From positions 1 through 39,799 of the forward strand of contig JAJTGB010000007.1 in assembly GCA_021298995.1 (NCBI GenBank): a stretch of DNA of 39,799 bases, in the 5' to 3' direction. Shown piece by piece: positions 28,247 to 37,632 of this stretch. This stretch comes from Comamonadaceae bacterium. Lineage in GTDB: Bacteria > Pseudomonadota > Gammaproteobacteria > Burkholderiales > Burkholderiaceae_C. The notes under the pieces were generated by a model that was given only the letters and a program-made list of their open reading frames with translations, was not told the origin of the DNA and searched no databases. The stretch's first letter is position 1. The number at the start of each line of letters is the position of its first letter. Position numbers and translations under genes: made by a program.

Positions 28247-28630
28247 ATGAACAAGATCATCTTGCGAGCCATTACGGCCTTTTCCAGAACAGATCTCAAA
28301 AGCAGCGAAGGTCAGTTGTCGATCCAAGGCAGGGAGATTCATTACCTTGGCAAAGACTATGTGGCACTGGAGACTGAGTCTGCTCAAGAGTTATTGGCGC
28401 TTTACCGTTGCATGAACCGAGGCGAGCTGAAGCGCTTGAAGAGGTGGCCAGCAGAATTAACCAGCAAGATGCCAGATCCCTCAACTAAAAATTTGGCAAA
28501 AAATATTCAAAAGACACCTGCGATATTGGAGTTGTCGCCAGTTAAAAAAGACGGAAAAGTAGAGAAAGCCAAAAAGTCATCTAGCCGAGCTTCTACAACA
28601 CCTGCCAATCAAACAGACCTGTTTGAGTAG
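28247..28630 (+). CDS. Conserved-looking hypothetical protein, folded N-terminus plus basic disordered tail
   Basis: 127 aa ORF MNKIILRAITAFSRTDLKSSEGQLSIQGREIHYLGKDYVALETESAQELLALYRCMNRGELKRLKRWPAEL..., followed by a terminator. No obvious Shine-Dalgarno at this ATG. Confidence 0.72.
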   Translation: MNKIILRAITAFSRTDLKSSEGQLSIQGREIHYLGKDYVALETESAQELLALYRCMNRGELKRLKRWPAELTSKMPDPSTKNLAKNIQKTPAILELSPVKKDGKVEKAKKSSSRASTTPANQTDLFE

Positions 28631-28639
28631 CCAAAAAGA

Positions 28640-28669
28640 AAAAGCCGCATCGTGAAGGATGCGGCTTTT
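28640..28669 (+). terminator. Bidirectional terminator between the 127-aa gene and convergent icd
   Basis: AAAAGCCGCATC-gtgaag-GATGCGGCTTTT. Confidence 0.88.
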
Positions 28670-28690
28670 GTCATCAGGTATCAGGTCGAC

Positions 28691-30928
28691 TTATGCCTGT
28701 GCCGCTTTCAAAATGGCATTGAAAGTGGCACTTGGGCGCATAACCTTTTGCACCAATTCGTCTGAAGGCTTGTAGTAGCCACCAATGTCAACTGGTTTTC
28801 CTTGTACCGCTTTCAACTCATCCACAATTTTCTTTTCATTCTCAGTCAATGATTTGGCCAAACCTGCAAACTTAGCCTGCAGTTCTTTGTCTTCGGTTTG
28901 TGCTGCCAATTCCTGGGCCCAGTACATCGCCAAATAGAACTGACTGCCACGGTTGTCCAGTTCGCCAGTTTTGGAAGAGGGGTTTTTGTTGTTGGCCAAC
29001 AGACTGCCAGTGGCGGCGTCCAGCGTTTTGGCCAAAACTTTGGATTTGCTGTTGCCAGTTTTGATGCCCAAATCTTCGAGGGACACTGCCAAAGCCAAAA
29101 ATTCACCCAGTGAGTCCCAACGCAAGTGATTTTCTTCAACCAATTGTTTGACGTGCTTGGGTGCTGAGCCGCCTGCGCCTGTTTCATACATGCCGCCACC
29201 AGCCATGAGTGGCACGATAGAGAGCATTTTGGCGCTGGTACCCAGCTCCATGATGGGGAATAAGTCGGTCAGATAGTCGCGCAGAATGTTGCCGGTGACG
29301 GAGATGGTGTCCAAACCGCGAACCACGCGCTCCAGCGTGTAACGCATCGCGCGCACTTGCGACATGATTTGAATGTCCAAACCTTTGGTGTCGTGTTCTT
29401 TTAAATACTTCTCGACCTTTTTGATCATCTCCGCTTCGTGCGGGCGGTAGGGATCAAGCCAGAACAGGGTGGTCATGCCAGAGTTGCGTGCACGGGTCAC
29501 AGCCAACTTGACCCAGTCGCGAATAGGCGCATCTTTGACCTGGCACATGCGCCAGATATCGCCGGTTTCGACGTTTTGCGACAACAAAACTTCGCCAGTG
29601 GCGTTGTCCACAATGTTGGCCACGCCATCTTCAGAAATTTCAAATGTTTTGTCGTGTGAACCGTACTCTTCTGCTTGTTGCGCCATCAAACCGACGTTGG
29701 GCACGGTGCCCATGGTGCGTGGATCGAAGTTGCCGTTGGTCTTGCAGAAATTGATAACTTCTTGGTAGATGCGGGCAAAGGTTGATTCAGGAATAACCGC
29801 TTTGGTGTCTTTGGGTTTGCCATCTGCGCCCCACATTTTGCCGCCAATGCGAATCATGGCGGGCATGGAGGCATCCACAATCACATCATTGGGGGCATGC
29901 AAGTTGGTAATGCCCTTGGCGGAGTCGACCATGGCCAAATCGGGGCGGTGCTCGTGGCAAGCATGCAAATCACGGATGATTTCGTCGTGCAAAGAGTGTG
30001 GCAAGGATTCAATCTTTTCATACAAATTGACCATGCCGTTGTTGACATTGACCCCCAGCTCGTCAAACAATTTCCCGTGCTTTTTGAAGGCATCTTTGTA
30101 GAAAATGCGAACAGCATGTCCAAACACAATGGGGTGTGACACTTTCATCATGGTTGCTTTGACGTGCAAAGAGAACATCACGCCAGATTTGCGTGCATCT
30201 TCCATCTGCTCTTCGTAAAACTCGCAAAGCGCTTTCTTGCTCATGAACATACTGTCGACAATCTCGCCAGCCTGCAAGGAAACTTTGGGTTTCAAAACTG
30301 TCTTTTGGCCCGACTTGGTGGTGAGTTCCATGCGAACTTCGCGCGGCTTGTCAAGGGTCATGGATTTTTCGCCATGGTAGAAATCGCCGTGTTTCATGTG
30401 TGCCACGTGAGTGCGTGAAGCCATGCTCCATTCGCCCATGCTGTGCGGATTTTTCCGGGCATAGTTCTTCACAGCCAAGGGTGCACGGCGGTCGGAGTTG
30501 CCTTCACGCAAAACGGGATTGACGGCGCTGCCTAAGCATTTGGAGTAGCGAGCGCGGATGGCCTTATCAGCATCGGTTTTGGGGTCTTCTGGGTAATCAG
30601 GAATGTGGTATCCCTTTGACTGCAATTCTTTGATGGCACTGACCAGCTGGTACACCGGTGCGCTGATGTTGGGCAGCTTGATGATGTTGGTTTCTGGCAG
30701 AAGAGTGCGCTTGCCCAAATCAGACAGGTTGTCGGGTACTTTTTGCTGGGGGGTTAGGTAGTCTGGAAATTCACCCAAAATACGACCAGCTACGGAGATG
30801 TCACTGGTTTCAACTTCGATGTCAGCGGGCTGAGTGAAGGTTTGAATGACTGGCAAAAAGGCCGCGGTTGCCAAGTATGGCGCTTCGTCGGTCAGGGTAT
30901 AAATGATTTTGGATTTTTGGTTAGCCAT
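28691..30928 (-). CDS. icd: NADP-dependent isocitrate dehydrogenase, monomeric type
   Basis: 745 aa; [72 protein letters not shown]: monomeric IDH signature. Confidence 0.97.
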   Translation of the reverse strand: MANQKSKIIYTLTDEAPYLATAAFLPVIQTFTQPADIEVETSDISVAGRILGEFPDYLTPQQKVPDNLSDLGKRTLLPETNIIKLPNISAPVYQLVSAIKELQSKGYHIPDYPEDPKTDADKAIRARYSKCLGSAVNPVLREGNSDRRAPLAVKNYARKNPHSMGEWSMASRTHVAHMKHGDFYHGEKSMTLDKPREVRMELTTKSGQKTVLKPKVSLQAGEIVDSMFMSKKALCEFYEEQMEDARKSGVMFSLHVKATMMKVSHPIVFGHAVRIFYKDAFKKHGKLFDELGVNVNNGMVNLYEKIESLPHSLHDEIIRDLHACHEHRPDLAMVDSAKGITNLHAPNDVIVDASMPAMIRIGGKMWGADGKPKDTKAVIPESTFARIYQEVINFCKTNGNFDPRTMGTVPNVGLMAQQAEEYGSHDKTFEISEDGVANIVDNATGEVLLSQNVETGDIWRMCQVKDAPIRDWVKLAVTRARNSGMTTLFWLDPYRPHEAEMIKKVEKYLKEHDTKGLDIQIMSQVRAMRYTLERVVRGLDTISVTGNILRDYLTDLFPIMELGTSAKMLSIVPLMAGGGMYETGAGGSAPKHVKQLVEENHLRWDSLGEFLALAVSLEDLGIKTGNSKSKVLAKTLDAATGSLLANNKNPSSKTGELDNRGSQFYLAMYWAQELAAQTEDKELQAKFAGLAKSLTENEKKIVDELKAVQGKPVDIGGYYKPSDELVQKVMRPSATFNAILKAAQA

Positions 30929-31088
30929 TTGCGTCCTCTTTTTTTATAACTGCATGAGAAATTGGTGCAACCCGTATTAGATCTTAAAAGTTGACCCTGA
31001 CACCCTGCTGAAAGTCCTGATCTCATAAAAAATGGGATGAAATTTTGCATCGTGAAAATGAAGTTGGCTGTTGGTGTCACTTAAGATG

Positions 31089-31123
31089 GCATCAATGAGT
31101 CAAGAGACTTGATGCGAATCAAG
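31089..31123 (+). promoter_or_regulatory. Overlapping dyads upstream of the Rieske oxygenase operon (candidate operator)
   Basis: GCATCAA-N13-TTGATGC (31089-31115) and CTTGAT-gcga-ATCAAG (31108-31123), both perfect, sharing the middle half-site. Confidence 0.5.
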
Positions 31124-31146
31124 CCAACAAGCGGAGACATGCACCC

Positions 31147-32403
31147 ATGAGCGAGCACCCCATTCAATGGGAAACCAGTGGAACCAGCCGCATTCCTTTT
31201 GCGGTTTACACGCAAGAAGAAAACCATGCCAAAGAGCTTGAGCGCTTTTTTTACAAAGCGCATTGGAGTTACGTTGGGCTAGAAGCAGAAATTCCCAATT
31301 CAGGAGACTTCAAACGAACGTCTATTGGCGAGCGATCCGTCATCATGACGCGCGGCCAAGACAGTCAGATTCATGTGGTGGAGAATGTGTGTGCGCACCG
31401 CGGTATGGCTTTTTGCCGTGAACGCCATGGCAACAAAAAAGAACTGGTTTGCCCTTATCACCAATGGAGTTATGCATTGGATGGCAAATTGCAGGGTGTG
31501 CCTTTTAGGCGTGGTGTACGTCAAGACGGCAAGATCAATGGCGGCATGCCGGCAGATTTTGATCCCAAAGACCACGGGCTCAAAGCCCTGAGAGTGGCTT
31601 CACGGGGCGGGGTGGTTTTTGCTTCTTTTGACCCTGAAGTTGAGTCCTTAGAAGATTTTATGGGACCCGCCATCCTTGAGTACTTTGATCGCATGTTCAA
31701 TGGGCGACAACTCAAAATTTTGGGCTACAACAGGCAGCGTATTCCAGGTAACTGGAAGCTGATGCAAGAAAATATCAAAGACCCATATCACCCCGGTTTG
31801 TTGCACACTTGGTTTGTGACCTTTGGTCTTTGGCGCGCAGACAACAAAAGCGAGTTGCGCATGGACAAGCATCATCGGCATGCGGCCATGATTTCCACAC
31901 GCGGCTCGGCGGGTCAAGCCACCGGCCAGGCCTCGGACGTGACACAAGTGAGTAGCTTCAAAGCCAGCATGCAATTGCATGACCCTAGTTTTCTCGACAT
32001 CGTGCCAGAGGCATGGTGGGGTGGGCCCACCGCGGTCATGATGACGCTTTTTCCGAGTGTCATTTTCCAGCAGCAAGTGAACAGCGTTTCGACGCGCCAC
32101 ATTCAGCCGGATGGTCACGGTGCATTCGATTTTGTTTGGACCCACTTTGGCTATGAGGACGATACCCAAGAGATGACCGAGCGCCGATTGCGGCAAGCCA
32201 ACTTGTTTGGGCCGGCAGGCTTTGTATCGGCCGATGATGGTGAGGTGATTGAGTTTTCTCAAACAGCTTTCGAGAGCAAACCGCAGCATCGCACCTTGGC
32301 TGAGTTGGGTGGCCGCGATGTGGGTGATACAGATCACATGGTCACAGAAACGCTCATTCGCGGCATGTATGAATATTGGCGCACAGTAATGGAGAAATCG
32401 TGA
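31147..32403 (+). CDS. Aromatic ring-hydroxylating oxygenase alpha subunit (Rieske; salicylate/anthranilate-type)
   Basis: Rieske motif [28 protein letters not shown]; mononuclear iron region [18 protein letters not shown]. Confidence 0.93.
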   Translation: MSEHPIQWETSGTSRIPFAVYTQEENHAKELERFFYKAHWSYVGLEAEIPNSGDFKRTSIGERSVIMTRGQDSQIHVVENVCAHRGMAFCRERHGNKKELVCPYHQWSYALDGKLQGVPFRRGVRQDGKINGGMPADFDPKDHGLKALRVASRGGVVFASFDPEVESLEDFMGPAILEYFDRMFNGRQLKILGYNRQRIPGNWKLMQENIKDPYHPGLLHTWFVTFGLWRADNKSELRMDKHHRHAAMISTRGSAGQATGQASDVTQVSSFKASMQLHDPSFLDIVPEAWWGGPTAVMMTLFPSVIFQQQVNSVSTRHIQPDGHGAFDFVWTHFGYEDDTQEMTERRLRQANLFGPAGFVSADDGEVIEFSQTAFESKPQHRTLAELGGRDVGDTDHMVTETLIRGMYEYWRTVMEKS

Positions 32404-32876
32404 TGGTGGATATGCAAACTTGGTTTGCCATACAGCAGCTCTACGCCGATTACGCCAGTGCAGTGGACAGTGGTAAATGGGACTTGTGGCCCGAATTTTT
32501 CACTGAAAAATGTGTCTACAAATTGCAGCCGCGTGAGAATCACGAGCGAGGCTTTCCTTTGGCCACCTTGTCTCTCACCAGCAAGGGCATGCTCAAAGAC
32601 AGGGTGTACGGCATCACAGAAACTTTGTACCACGACCCCTATTACCAACGTCATGTGGTGGGGGCACCCATTGTGCGGCAAGTAGAAAATGGCCGCATTC
32701 ACAGTGAAGCCAACTACGCCGTGTTTCGAACCAAATATGACAAAGAGTCAACCGTGTTCAATGTGGGTCGCTACCTCGACGTCCTGGTGCAAACACCAGA
32801 GGGCTTAAAATTTGAAGAGCGACTGTGCATTTACGACAGTGAGATGATTCCCAATTCCATCATTTACCCCATCTAA
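32403..32876 (+). CDS. Aromatic ring-hydroxylating oxygenase beta subunit
   Basis: [62 protein letters not shown]: SnoaL-like beta subunit; ATG at 32403 overlaps the alpha stop (TGATG region); ORF track start at 32376 is inside the alpha gene. Confidence 0.9.
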   Translation: MVDMQTWFAIQQLYADYASAVDSGKWDLWPEFFTEKCVYKLQPRENHERGFPLATLSLTSKGMLKDRVYGITETLYHDPYYQRHVVGAPIVRQVENGRIHSEANYAVFRTKYDKESTVFNVGRYLDVLVQTPEGLKFEERLCIYDSEMIPNSIIYPI

Positions 32877-32878
32877 TC

Positions 32879-33199
32879 ATGAGCAACTGGATTGACGTAG
32901 CGGCTGAGGCCGATTTGTTTGAAGGGGCGGGCATTGCGGTGACGCCACTCGATCACGACATTGCAATTTTCAAAGTCGATGATGGCGTTTTTGCCATCAA
33001 CAATGAATGCAGCCATGGCAATGCCAAACTGTGTGATGGTTTTGTCGAAGGCAATTTTGTAGAGTGCCCATTTCACCAGGCTCTCTTTGATGTGCGAGAC
33101 GGTTCGGTGGCATGCGGTCCCGCCACAGAGCCCGCCAAAGCGTGGCCCGTCAAAATTGAAAACGGGCGCGTATTTTTAGACTTGGCAGCCCAAATTTAA
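32879..33199 (+). CDS. Rieske-type ferredoxin (oxygenase component)
   Basis: FAINNECSHGNAKLCDGFVEGNFVECPFHQALFDVRDG: CxH...CxxH Rieske ligands; 106 aa. Confidence 0.94.
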   Translation: MSNWIDVAAEADLFEGAGIAVTPLDHDIAIFKVDDGVFAINNECSHGNAKLCDGFVEGNFVECPFHQALFDVRDGSVACGPATEPAKAWPVKIENGRVFLDLAAQI

Positions 33200-33210
33200 A
33201 GTGTGACTTC

Positions 33211-34008
33211 TTAATTTGCAGACCAATTGGGTTTGCGTTTTTCGATGAAGGCCTGTACGCCCTCTAAAGCCGTGTTGTCCATCATGTTGCATGCCATGGT
33301 TTGAGAAGCATATTCATAGGCTTTCTCAATGCCAGTTTCAAGCTGCATGTAAAACAATTCTTTGCCCATGGCCAATGCCACTTGAGGTTTTGAAAGAATT
33401 TTGGCAACCAAGGTCTCCACGCAGGCGTCGAGTTTCTCGGGCTCGGCAATTTGGTTAATCAAGCCTTGCTTCAACGCATCTTCAGCACTTAAGAAGTCGC
33501 CAGTGACCAACATCTCGAAGGCCGCTTTGCGCGACACATTGCGCGACAAAGCAACGCTGGGTGTGGCGCAAAACAGGCCCAGATTGACACCGCTGACGGC
33601 AAACTTGGCTTCCGAAGATGCCACCGCCAAATCACACTGCGCAACCAGTTGGCAACCCGCGGCAGTGGCAATCCCTTGCACTTTGGCAATGACTGGCACT
33701 TGTAATTTTTGAATGCTGAGCATCATTTTTCCGCATTGAGAAAAAAGCTTTTGGTAGTAATCCATAGACGGCTCAGCGCGCATTTGACGCAAATCATGGC
33801 CTGCACAAAAAGCCTTGCCAGTAGCTGCAATGATCAGTACTCGAAGTTTTTGGCTGGTGGCCAAATTGTCGAGTTCTGTTTGCAAGGCGGTGAGCAATTC
33901 TTCGCTCAATGCATTGAAAGCGGCAGGGCGATTCAGGGTGAGGGTGCATACGCCGCGGTCGTCATCTTGGCGAATGATCAAGGGTTCGTCTGTTTGTGTC
34001 ATATTCAT
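33211..34008 (-). CDS. Enoyl-CoA hydratase/isomerase family protein
   Basis: VCTLTLNRPAAFNALSEELLTAL, IIAATGKAFCAGHDL, PVIAKVQGIATAAGCQLVAQCDLAVAS. Confidence 0.93.
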   Translation of the reverse strand: MNMTQTDEPLIIRQDDDRGVCTLTLNRPAAFNALSEELLTALQTELDNLATSQKLRVLIIAATGKAFCAGHDLRQMRAEPSMDYYQKLFSQCGKMMLSIQKLQVPVIAKVQGIATAAGCQLVAQCDLAVASSEAKFAVSGVNLGLFCATPSVALSRNVSRKAAFEMLVTGDFLSAEDALKQGLINQIAEPEKLDACVETLVAKILSKPQVALAMGKELFYMQLETGIEKAYEYASQTMACNMMDNTALEGVQAFIEKRKPNWSAN

Positions 34009-34020
34009 GTGCGTCTCAAT

Positions 34021-35661
34021 TCAGTGGGTCATTTTGGCGCGTTCGCGCAATTGGAATTTTTGAATTTTGCCTGTCGAGGTCTTTGGAATTTCTTCAAAGC
34101 GAATTTCTTTGGGCACTTTGTAACCGGCCAATAAGTTTTTGCAGTGTGCAATCAACTCTGCTTGCGACACACTGGTGCCTGACTTGAGCTCCACAAATGC
34201 CAAGGGTGTTTCGCCCCATTTGAGGTCTGGTTTGGCAACCACGGCGCATGCCAGCACAGACGGATGGCGATAGAGCGCGTCTTCTACTTCCAGAGAGCTG
34301 ATGTTCTCACCGCCTGAGATGATGATGTCTTTGCTTCGGTCTTTGATTTTCACATAGCGGTCGGGCTCCATGACGGCCAGATCGCCCGTGTGAAACCAAC
34401 CGCCTGCAAAAGCTTCTTGGGTGGCACGTGGATTTTTCAAATAGCCCTTCATCACAATGTTGCCCTTGAACATGATCTCACCCATGGTGCTGCCATCGGC
34501 AGGGCATTCGGTCATGTTTTCAGGATCCATCACAGTCATGCCTTCTTGCAGGACATAGCGAACACCTTGCCTACCGTTCAAGCGTGTTTGTTCCGAGAGG
34601 CTTTCGTCTGACCAAGACTCTCTTTTAACAGCCACGCTGGCGGGGCCATAAACTTCAGTCAGACCATAAACATGGGTGATGTCAAAACCTATTTTGGCCA
34701 TGCCCTCAATCATGGCCGCGGGTGGCGCGGCACCTGCCACCATGCCTCGCACTTGTTGATCAATGCCAGCGCGCATACTTTCGGGTGCGTTGTAAATGAG
34801 GCTGTGAACGATGGGTGCTGCGCAGTAATGGTTCACGCGGTGCTCTCGCATGGCGTCAAGGATAGGACCTGCTTCAACACGCCGCAAGCACACATGCGTG
34901 CCGGCCAGCATGGCCACCGTCCAGGGAAAGCACCAACCATTGCAATGGAACATGGGCAGGGTCCACAAATAAGTGGGAAAGTGCGGCATGGTCCAAGTGG
35001 CCACGTTGCTCACGGCATTGAGGTAGGCGCCGCGGTGATGCGTGACCACGCCTTTGGGGTCGCCCGTGGTACCGCTGGTATAGCTCACAGCAATGGCATC
35101 CCACTCGTTTTGTGGGCCTTCTAGTGTTGTCAGTGGCTGATGAGAAGTTAGCCATGCTTCGTATTCAAATTGACCCAGCTGTTCGCCAGGGCCAGTGTAT
35201 TCAGAGTCGCAAACATCGACCACCACAACAGACCTGCCGAATTGGTTTTTCAAAATGTCCAAGGCTTTGGCCATGACAGGTGAAAACTCTCGATCTGTAA
35301 TCAGTACAGTGCACTCGCAGTGGTTGAGCTGCCAAGCAATGAGGGCGGCATCTAGCCGAGTGTTGAGTGGGTTCAGCACAGCGTTCAAGGCAGGCACTGC
35401 ATAGTGAACTTCAACCATTTCGGGGGTGTTGGGCAGCATGGCGCTGACGGTGCTGCCGCGGCCCACGCCCAGTGACCGAAGCGCCGCTGCAAGGCGTGCC
35501 GATCTGTCTCGCGTTTGAGCCCATGTGTAGCGTCGGCTGCCATGAACAACAGCGTTTAAATCGCCAAAAATTTCGGCACTTCGTTCTACAAAACTAACTG
35601 GCGAAAGCGCCGTGAAATTGGCTGGATTGGGATCTAGATCTTGATCAAAAATGTTGGTCAT
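34021..35661 (-). CDS. Acyl-CoA synthetase (AMP-dependent ligase)
   Basis: SYTSGTTGDPKGVVTHH AMP-binding motif; HTGDLAVMEPDRYVKIKDRSKDIIISGGENISSLEVED; PKTSTGKIQKFQLR. Confidence 0.95.
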   Translation of the reverse strand: MTNIFDQDLDPNPANFTALSPVSFVERSAEIFGDLNAVVHGSRRYTWAQTRDRSARLAAALRSLGVGRGSTVSAMLPNTPEMVEVHYAVPALNAVLNPLNTRLDAALIAWQLNHCECTVLITDREFSPVMAKALDILKNQFGRSVVVVDVCDSEYTGPGEQLGQFEYEAWLTSHQPLTTLEGPQNEWDAIAVSYTSGTTGDPKGVVTHHRGAYLNAVSNVATWTMPHFPTYLWTLPMFHCNGWCFPWTVAMLAGTHVCLRRVEAGPILDAMREHRVNHYCAAPIVHSLIYNAPESMRAGIDQQVRGMVAGAAPPAAMIEGMAKIGFDITHVYGLTEVYGPASVAVKRESWSDESLSEQTRLNGRQGVRYVLQEGMTVMDPENMTECPADGSTMGEIMFKGNIVMKGYLKNPRATQEAFAGGWFHTGDLAVMEPDRYVKIKDRSKDIIISGGENISSLEVEDALYRHPSVLACAVVAKPDLKWGETPLAFVELKSGTSVSQAELIAHCKNLLAGYKVPKEIRFEEIPKTSTGKIQKFQLRERAKMTH

Positions 35662-36965
35662 TTTGAAATTCCATGAACAGATATTGGACTGGCCGCATTC
35701 AGTGCTTGATCGATGTCCCACAAAATATCATCAATGTGTTCCAAGCCCACCGAAATTCGAATCATGTCGGGGCCTACACCTGCGGCCAATTGCTGTTCGT
35801 CATTGAGCTGACGGTGAGTCGTGCTGGCCGGATGGCTAATGAGTGTTCGGGTATCGCCAATATTCACCAGATGGCTCATAAAGCGTGCCGCTTCAATGAA
35901 CTTGACGCCTTGCTCTAGGCCGCCTTTCACACCAAAAGCCAGCAAGCCAGAGGCGCCGCGCATTTGTTTTTGAAGGAGTGCATGTTGCGGATGGTTTGGC
36001 AAACCTGGGTAGTTGACCCATGCAACACGCGGATCATTTTGTAAAAATTGAGCCACGGCCAAGGCGTTGCTGCAGTGCCTTTCCATGCGCAAGGGCAGGG
36101 TTTCAACCCCCTGCAAAATTTGCCAAGCACTCATGGGGCTAAGAGATGCGCCATAGACCCGCAAGCACTCCATGCGACAGCGCATGGTGAAGCCAAAGTC
36201 GCCAAAAGTTTCGTAGAACTTCACGCCGTGATAGCCGTGTGAGGGCTCGGTCATGCCTGGGTATTTGCCATTGTCCCAAGGGAACTTGCCACTTTCAACA
36301 ATGACGCCGCCCAAAGTAGTGCCATGACCTGCCAAATATTTGGTGGCTGAGTGCACGACCACATCGGCACCAAAGGCAATTGGATTGCACAAAAAGGGGC
36401 TGGGTACGGTGTTGTCAATGATCAAAGGCAAGCCATGCGCATGCGCGACATCGGCAATGGCGGCAATGTCTAAAACCAACATGCTGGGATTGCCCAAACT
36501 TTCGGCGTAGATGGCGCGGGTGTTGGGTTGAATGGCAGCGGCAAAAGCTTCGGGCTTGCTGGCATCAACAAAGGTGGTTTGGATGCCAAACTTGGCCAAG
36601 TTGACGGCCAGCAAAGTCACAGAGCCGCCATACAAAGCGCTGGCGGCAACCACATGATCGCCCGATTGCAAAATGGTCATGAGGGCCATGGACTCTGCGG
36701 CCATGCCCGATGCAGAGGCAACACCTGCTCTGCCGCCTTCTAGGGCTGCAACACGCTCTTCCAGAACGGCCACCGTGGGGTTGCTCAGCCTAGAGTAGAT
36801 GTTGCCGAAGGTTTGGAGATTGAACAATGAGGCAGCATGGTCAGCGCTGTCAAACACAAAGCTGGTGGTTTGATAAATGGGCAGGGCGCGTGCCCCAGTG
36901 GCAGCATCTGGAATTTGACCTGCATGAATAGCCAATGTTTCGGGGCGATAGTGATGGTCACTCAT
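35658..36965 (-). CDS. metY: O-acetylhomoserine (thiol)-lyase / sulfhydrylase
   Basis: PETLAIHAGQIPDAATGARALPIYQTTSFVFDSADHAASLFNLQTFGNIYSRLSNPTVAVLEERVAALEGG; HSATKYLAGHGTTLGGVIV PLP lysine. Confidence 0.94.
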   Translation of the reverse strand: MSDHHYRPETLAIHAGQIPDAATGARALPIYQTTSFVFDSADHAASLFNLQTFGNIYSRLSNPTVAVLEERVAALEGGRAGVASASGMAAESMALMTILQSGDHVVAASALYGGSVTLLAVNLAKFGIQTTFVDASKPEAFAAAIQPNTRAIYAESLGNPSMLVLDIAAIADVAHAHGLPLIIDNTVPSPFLCNPIAFGADVVVHSATKYLAGHGTTLGGVIVESGKFPWDNGKYPGMTEPSHGYHGVKFYETFGDFGFTMRCRMECLRVYGASLSPMSAWQILQGVETLPLRMERHCSNALAVAQFLQNDPRVAWVNYPGLPNHPQHALLQKQMRGASGLLAFGVKGGLEQGVKFIEAARFMSHLVNIGDTRTLISHPASTTHRQLNDEQQLAAGVGPDMIRISVGLEHIDDILWDIDQALNAASPISVHGISK

Positions 36966-36973
36966 GGTGTGGC

Positions 36974-37522
36974 TCAATCAATCAGACGTTTTGCAGAGAT
37001 CATGCCGGTGTTGACCCCGACCCAGTTCAGCCCACCAAAAATTCGGGCATGCTCAATTTTGACGCAACGATTGAACACAGACTGTCTGCCTTGTTTTAAA
37101 AACAATTCACTGGCTTCTTGGTTTTCAACACCCAGTTGTTGCCACAAACAGGCAGCGCCAATTTGAAGAGCCTCTTGGGCAATGGGCAACACGTCTTCGG
37201 TTTTGCGAAAGACATCCACCATGTCGATGGGTTCTGGAATGTCAAGAAGGCTTGCGTAACACTTTTCTCCCAATACGCTTTCAGCTGGAAACTGCCCCTG
37301 ACCTGCATAGCGCGGGTTGACAGGGATGATTTTGTAACCATGCTCTTGCATGTACTTGGCGGCAAAGTAGCTAGGGCGATTCCATTGAGCCGATAAGCCT
37401 ACCACCGCAATGGTTTTGGCAGATTTCAATATCTGCCTTAACTGAGGGATGTCGTTGTGCATTGTTGAAAGACCTTGCGAGAATGATGAGCGTTTTCCCT
37501 TGGGTTGTGGCGTGTCAACCAT
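36974..37522 (-). CDS. CoA-binding domain protein (YccU-like)
   Basis: LKSAKTIAVVGLSAQWNRPSYFAAKYMQEHGYKIIPVNPRYAG...CLWQQLGVENQEASELFLKQGRQSVFNRCVKIEHAR; likely start at the internal Met MHNDIPQL. Confidence 0.9.
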   Translation of the reverse strand: MVDTPQPKGKRSSFSQGLSTMHNDIPQLRQILKSAKTIAVVGLSAQWNRPSYFAAKYMQEHGYKIIPVNPRYAGQGQFPAESVLGEKCYASLLDIPEPIDMVDVFRKTEDVLPIAQEALQIGAACLWQQLGVENQEASELFLKQGRQSVFNRCVKIEHARIFGGLNWVGVNTGMISAKRLID

Positions 37523-37632
37523 TTAAGTCAATTTGTTGATTTCCGCTCGCTTATCTTACCCTTATCGTTTCTAAATGCACACACACAAGTCTCAGTTCTC
37601 TCTAAGGCCTGGTCTCGTTGGATAATGTGAGG

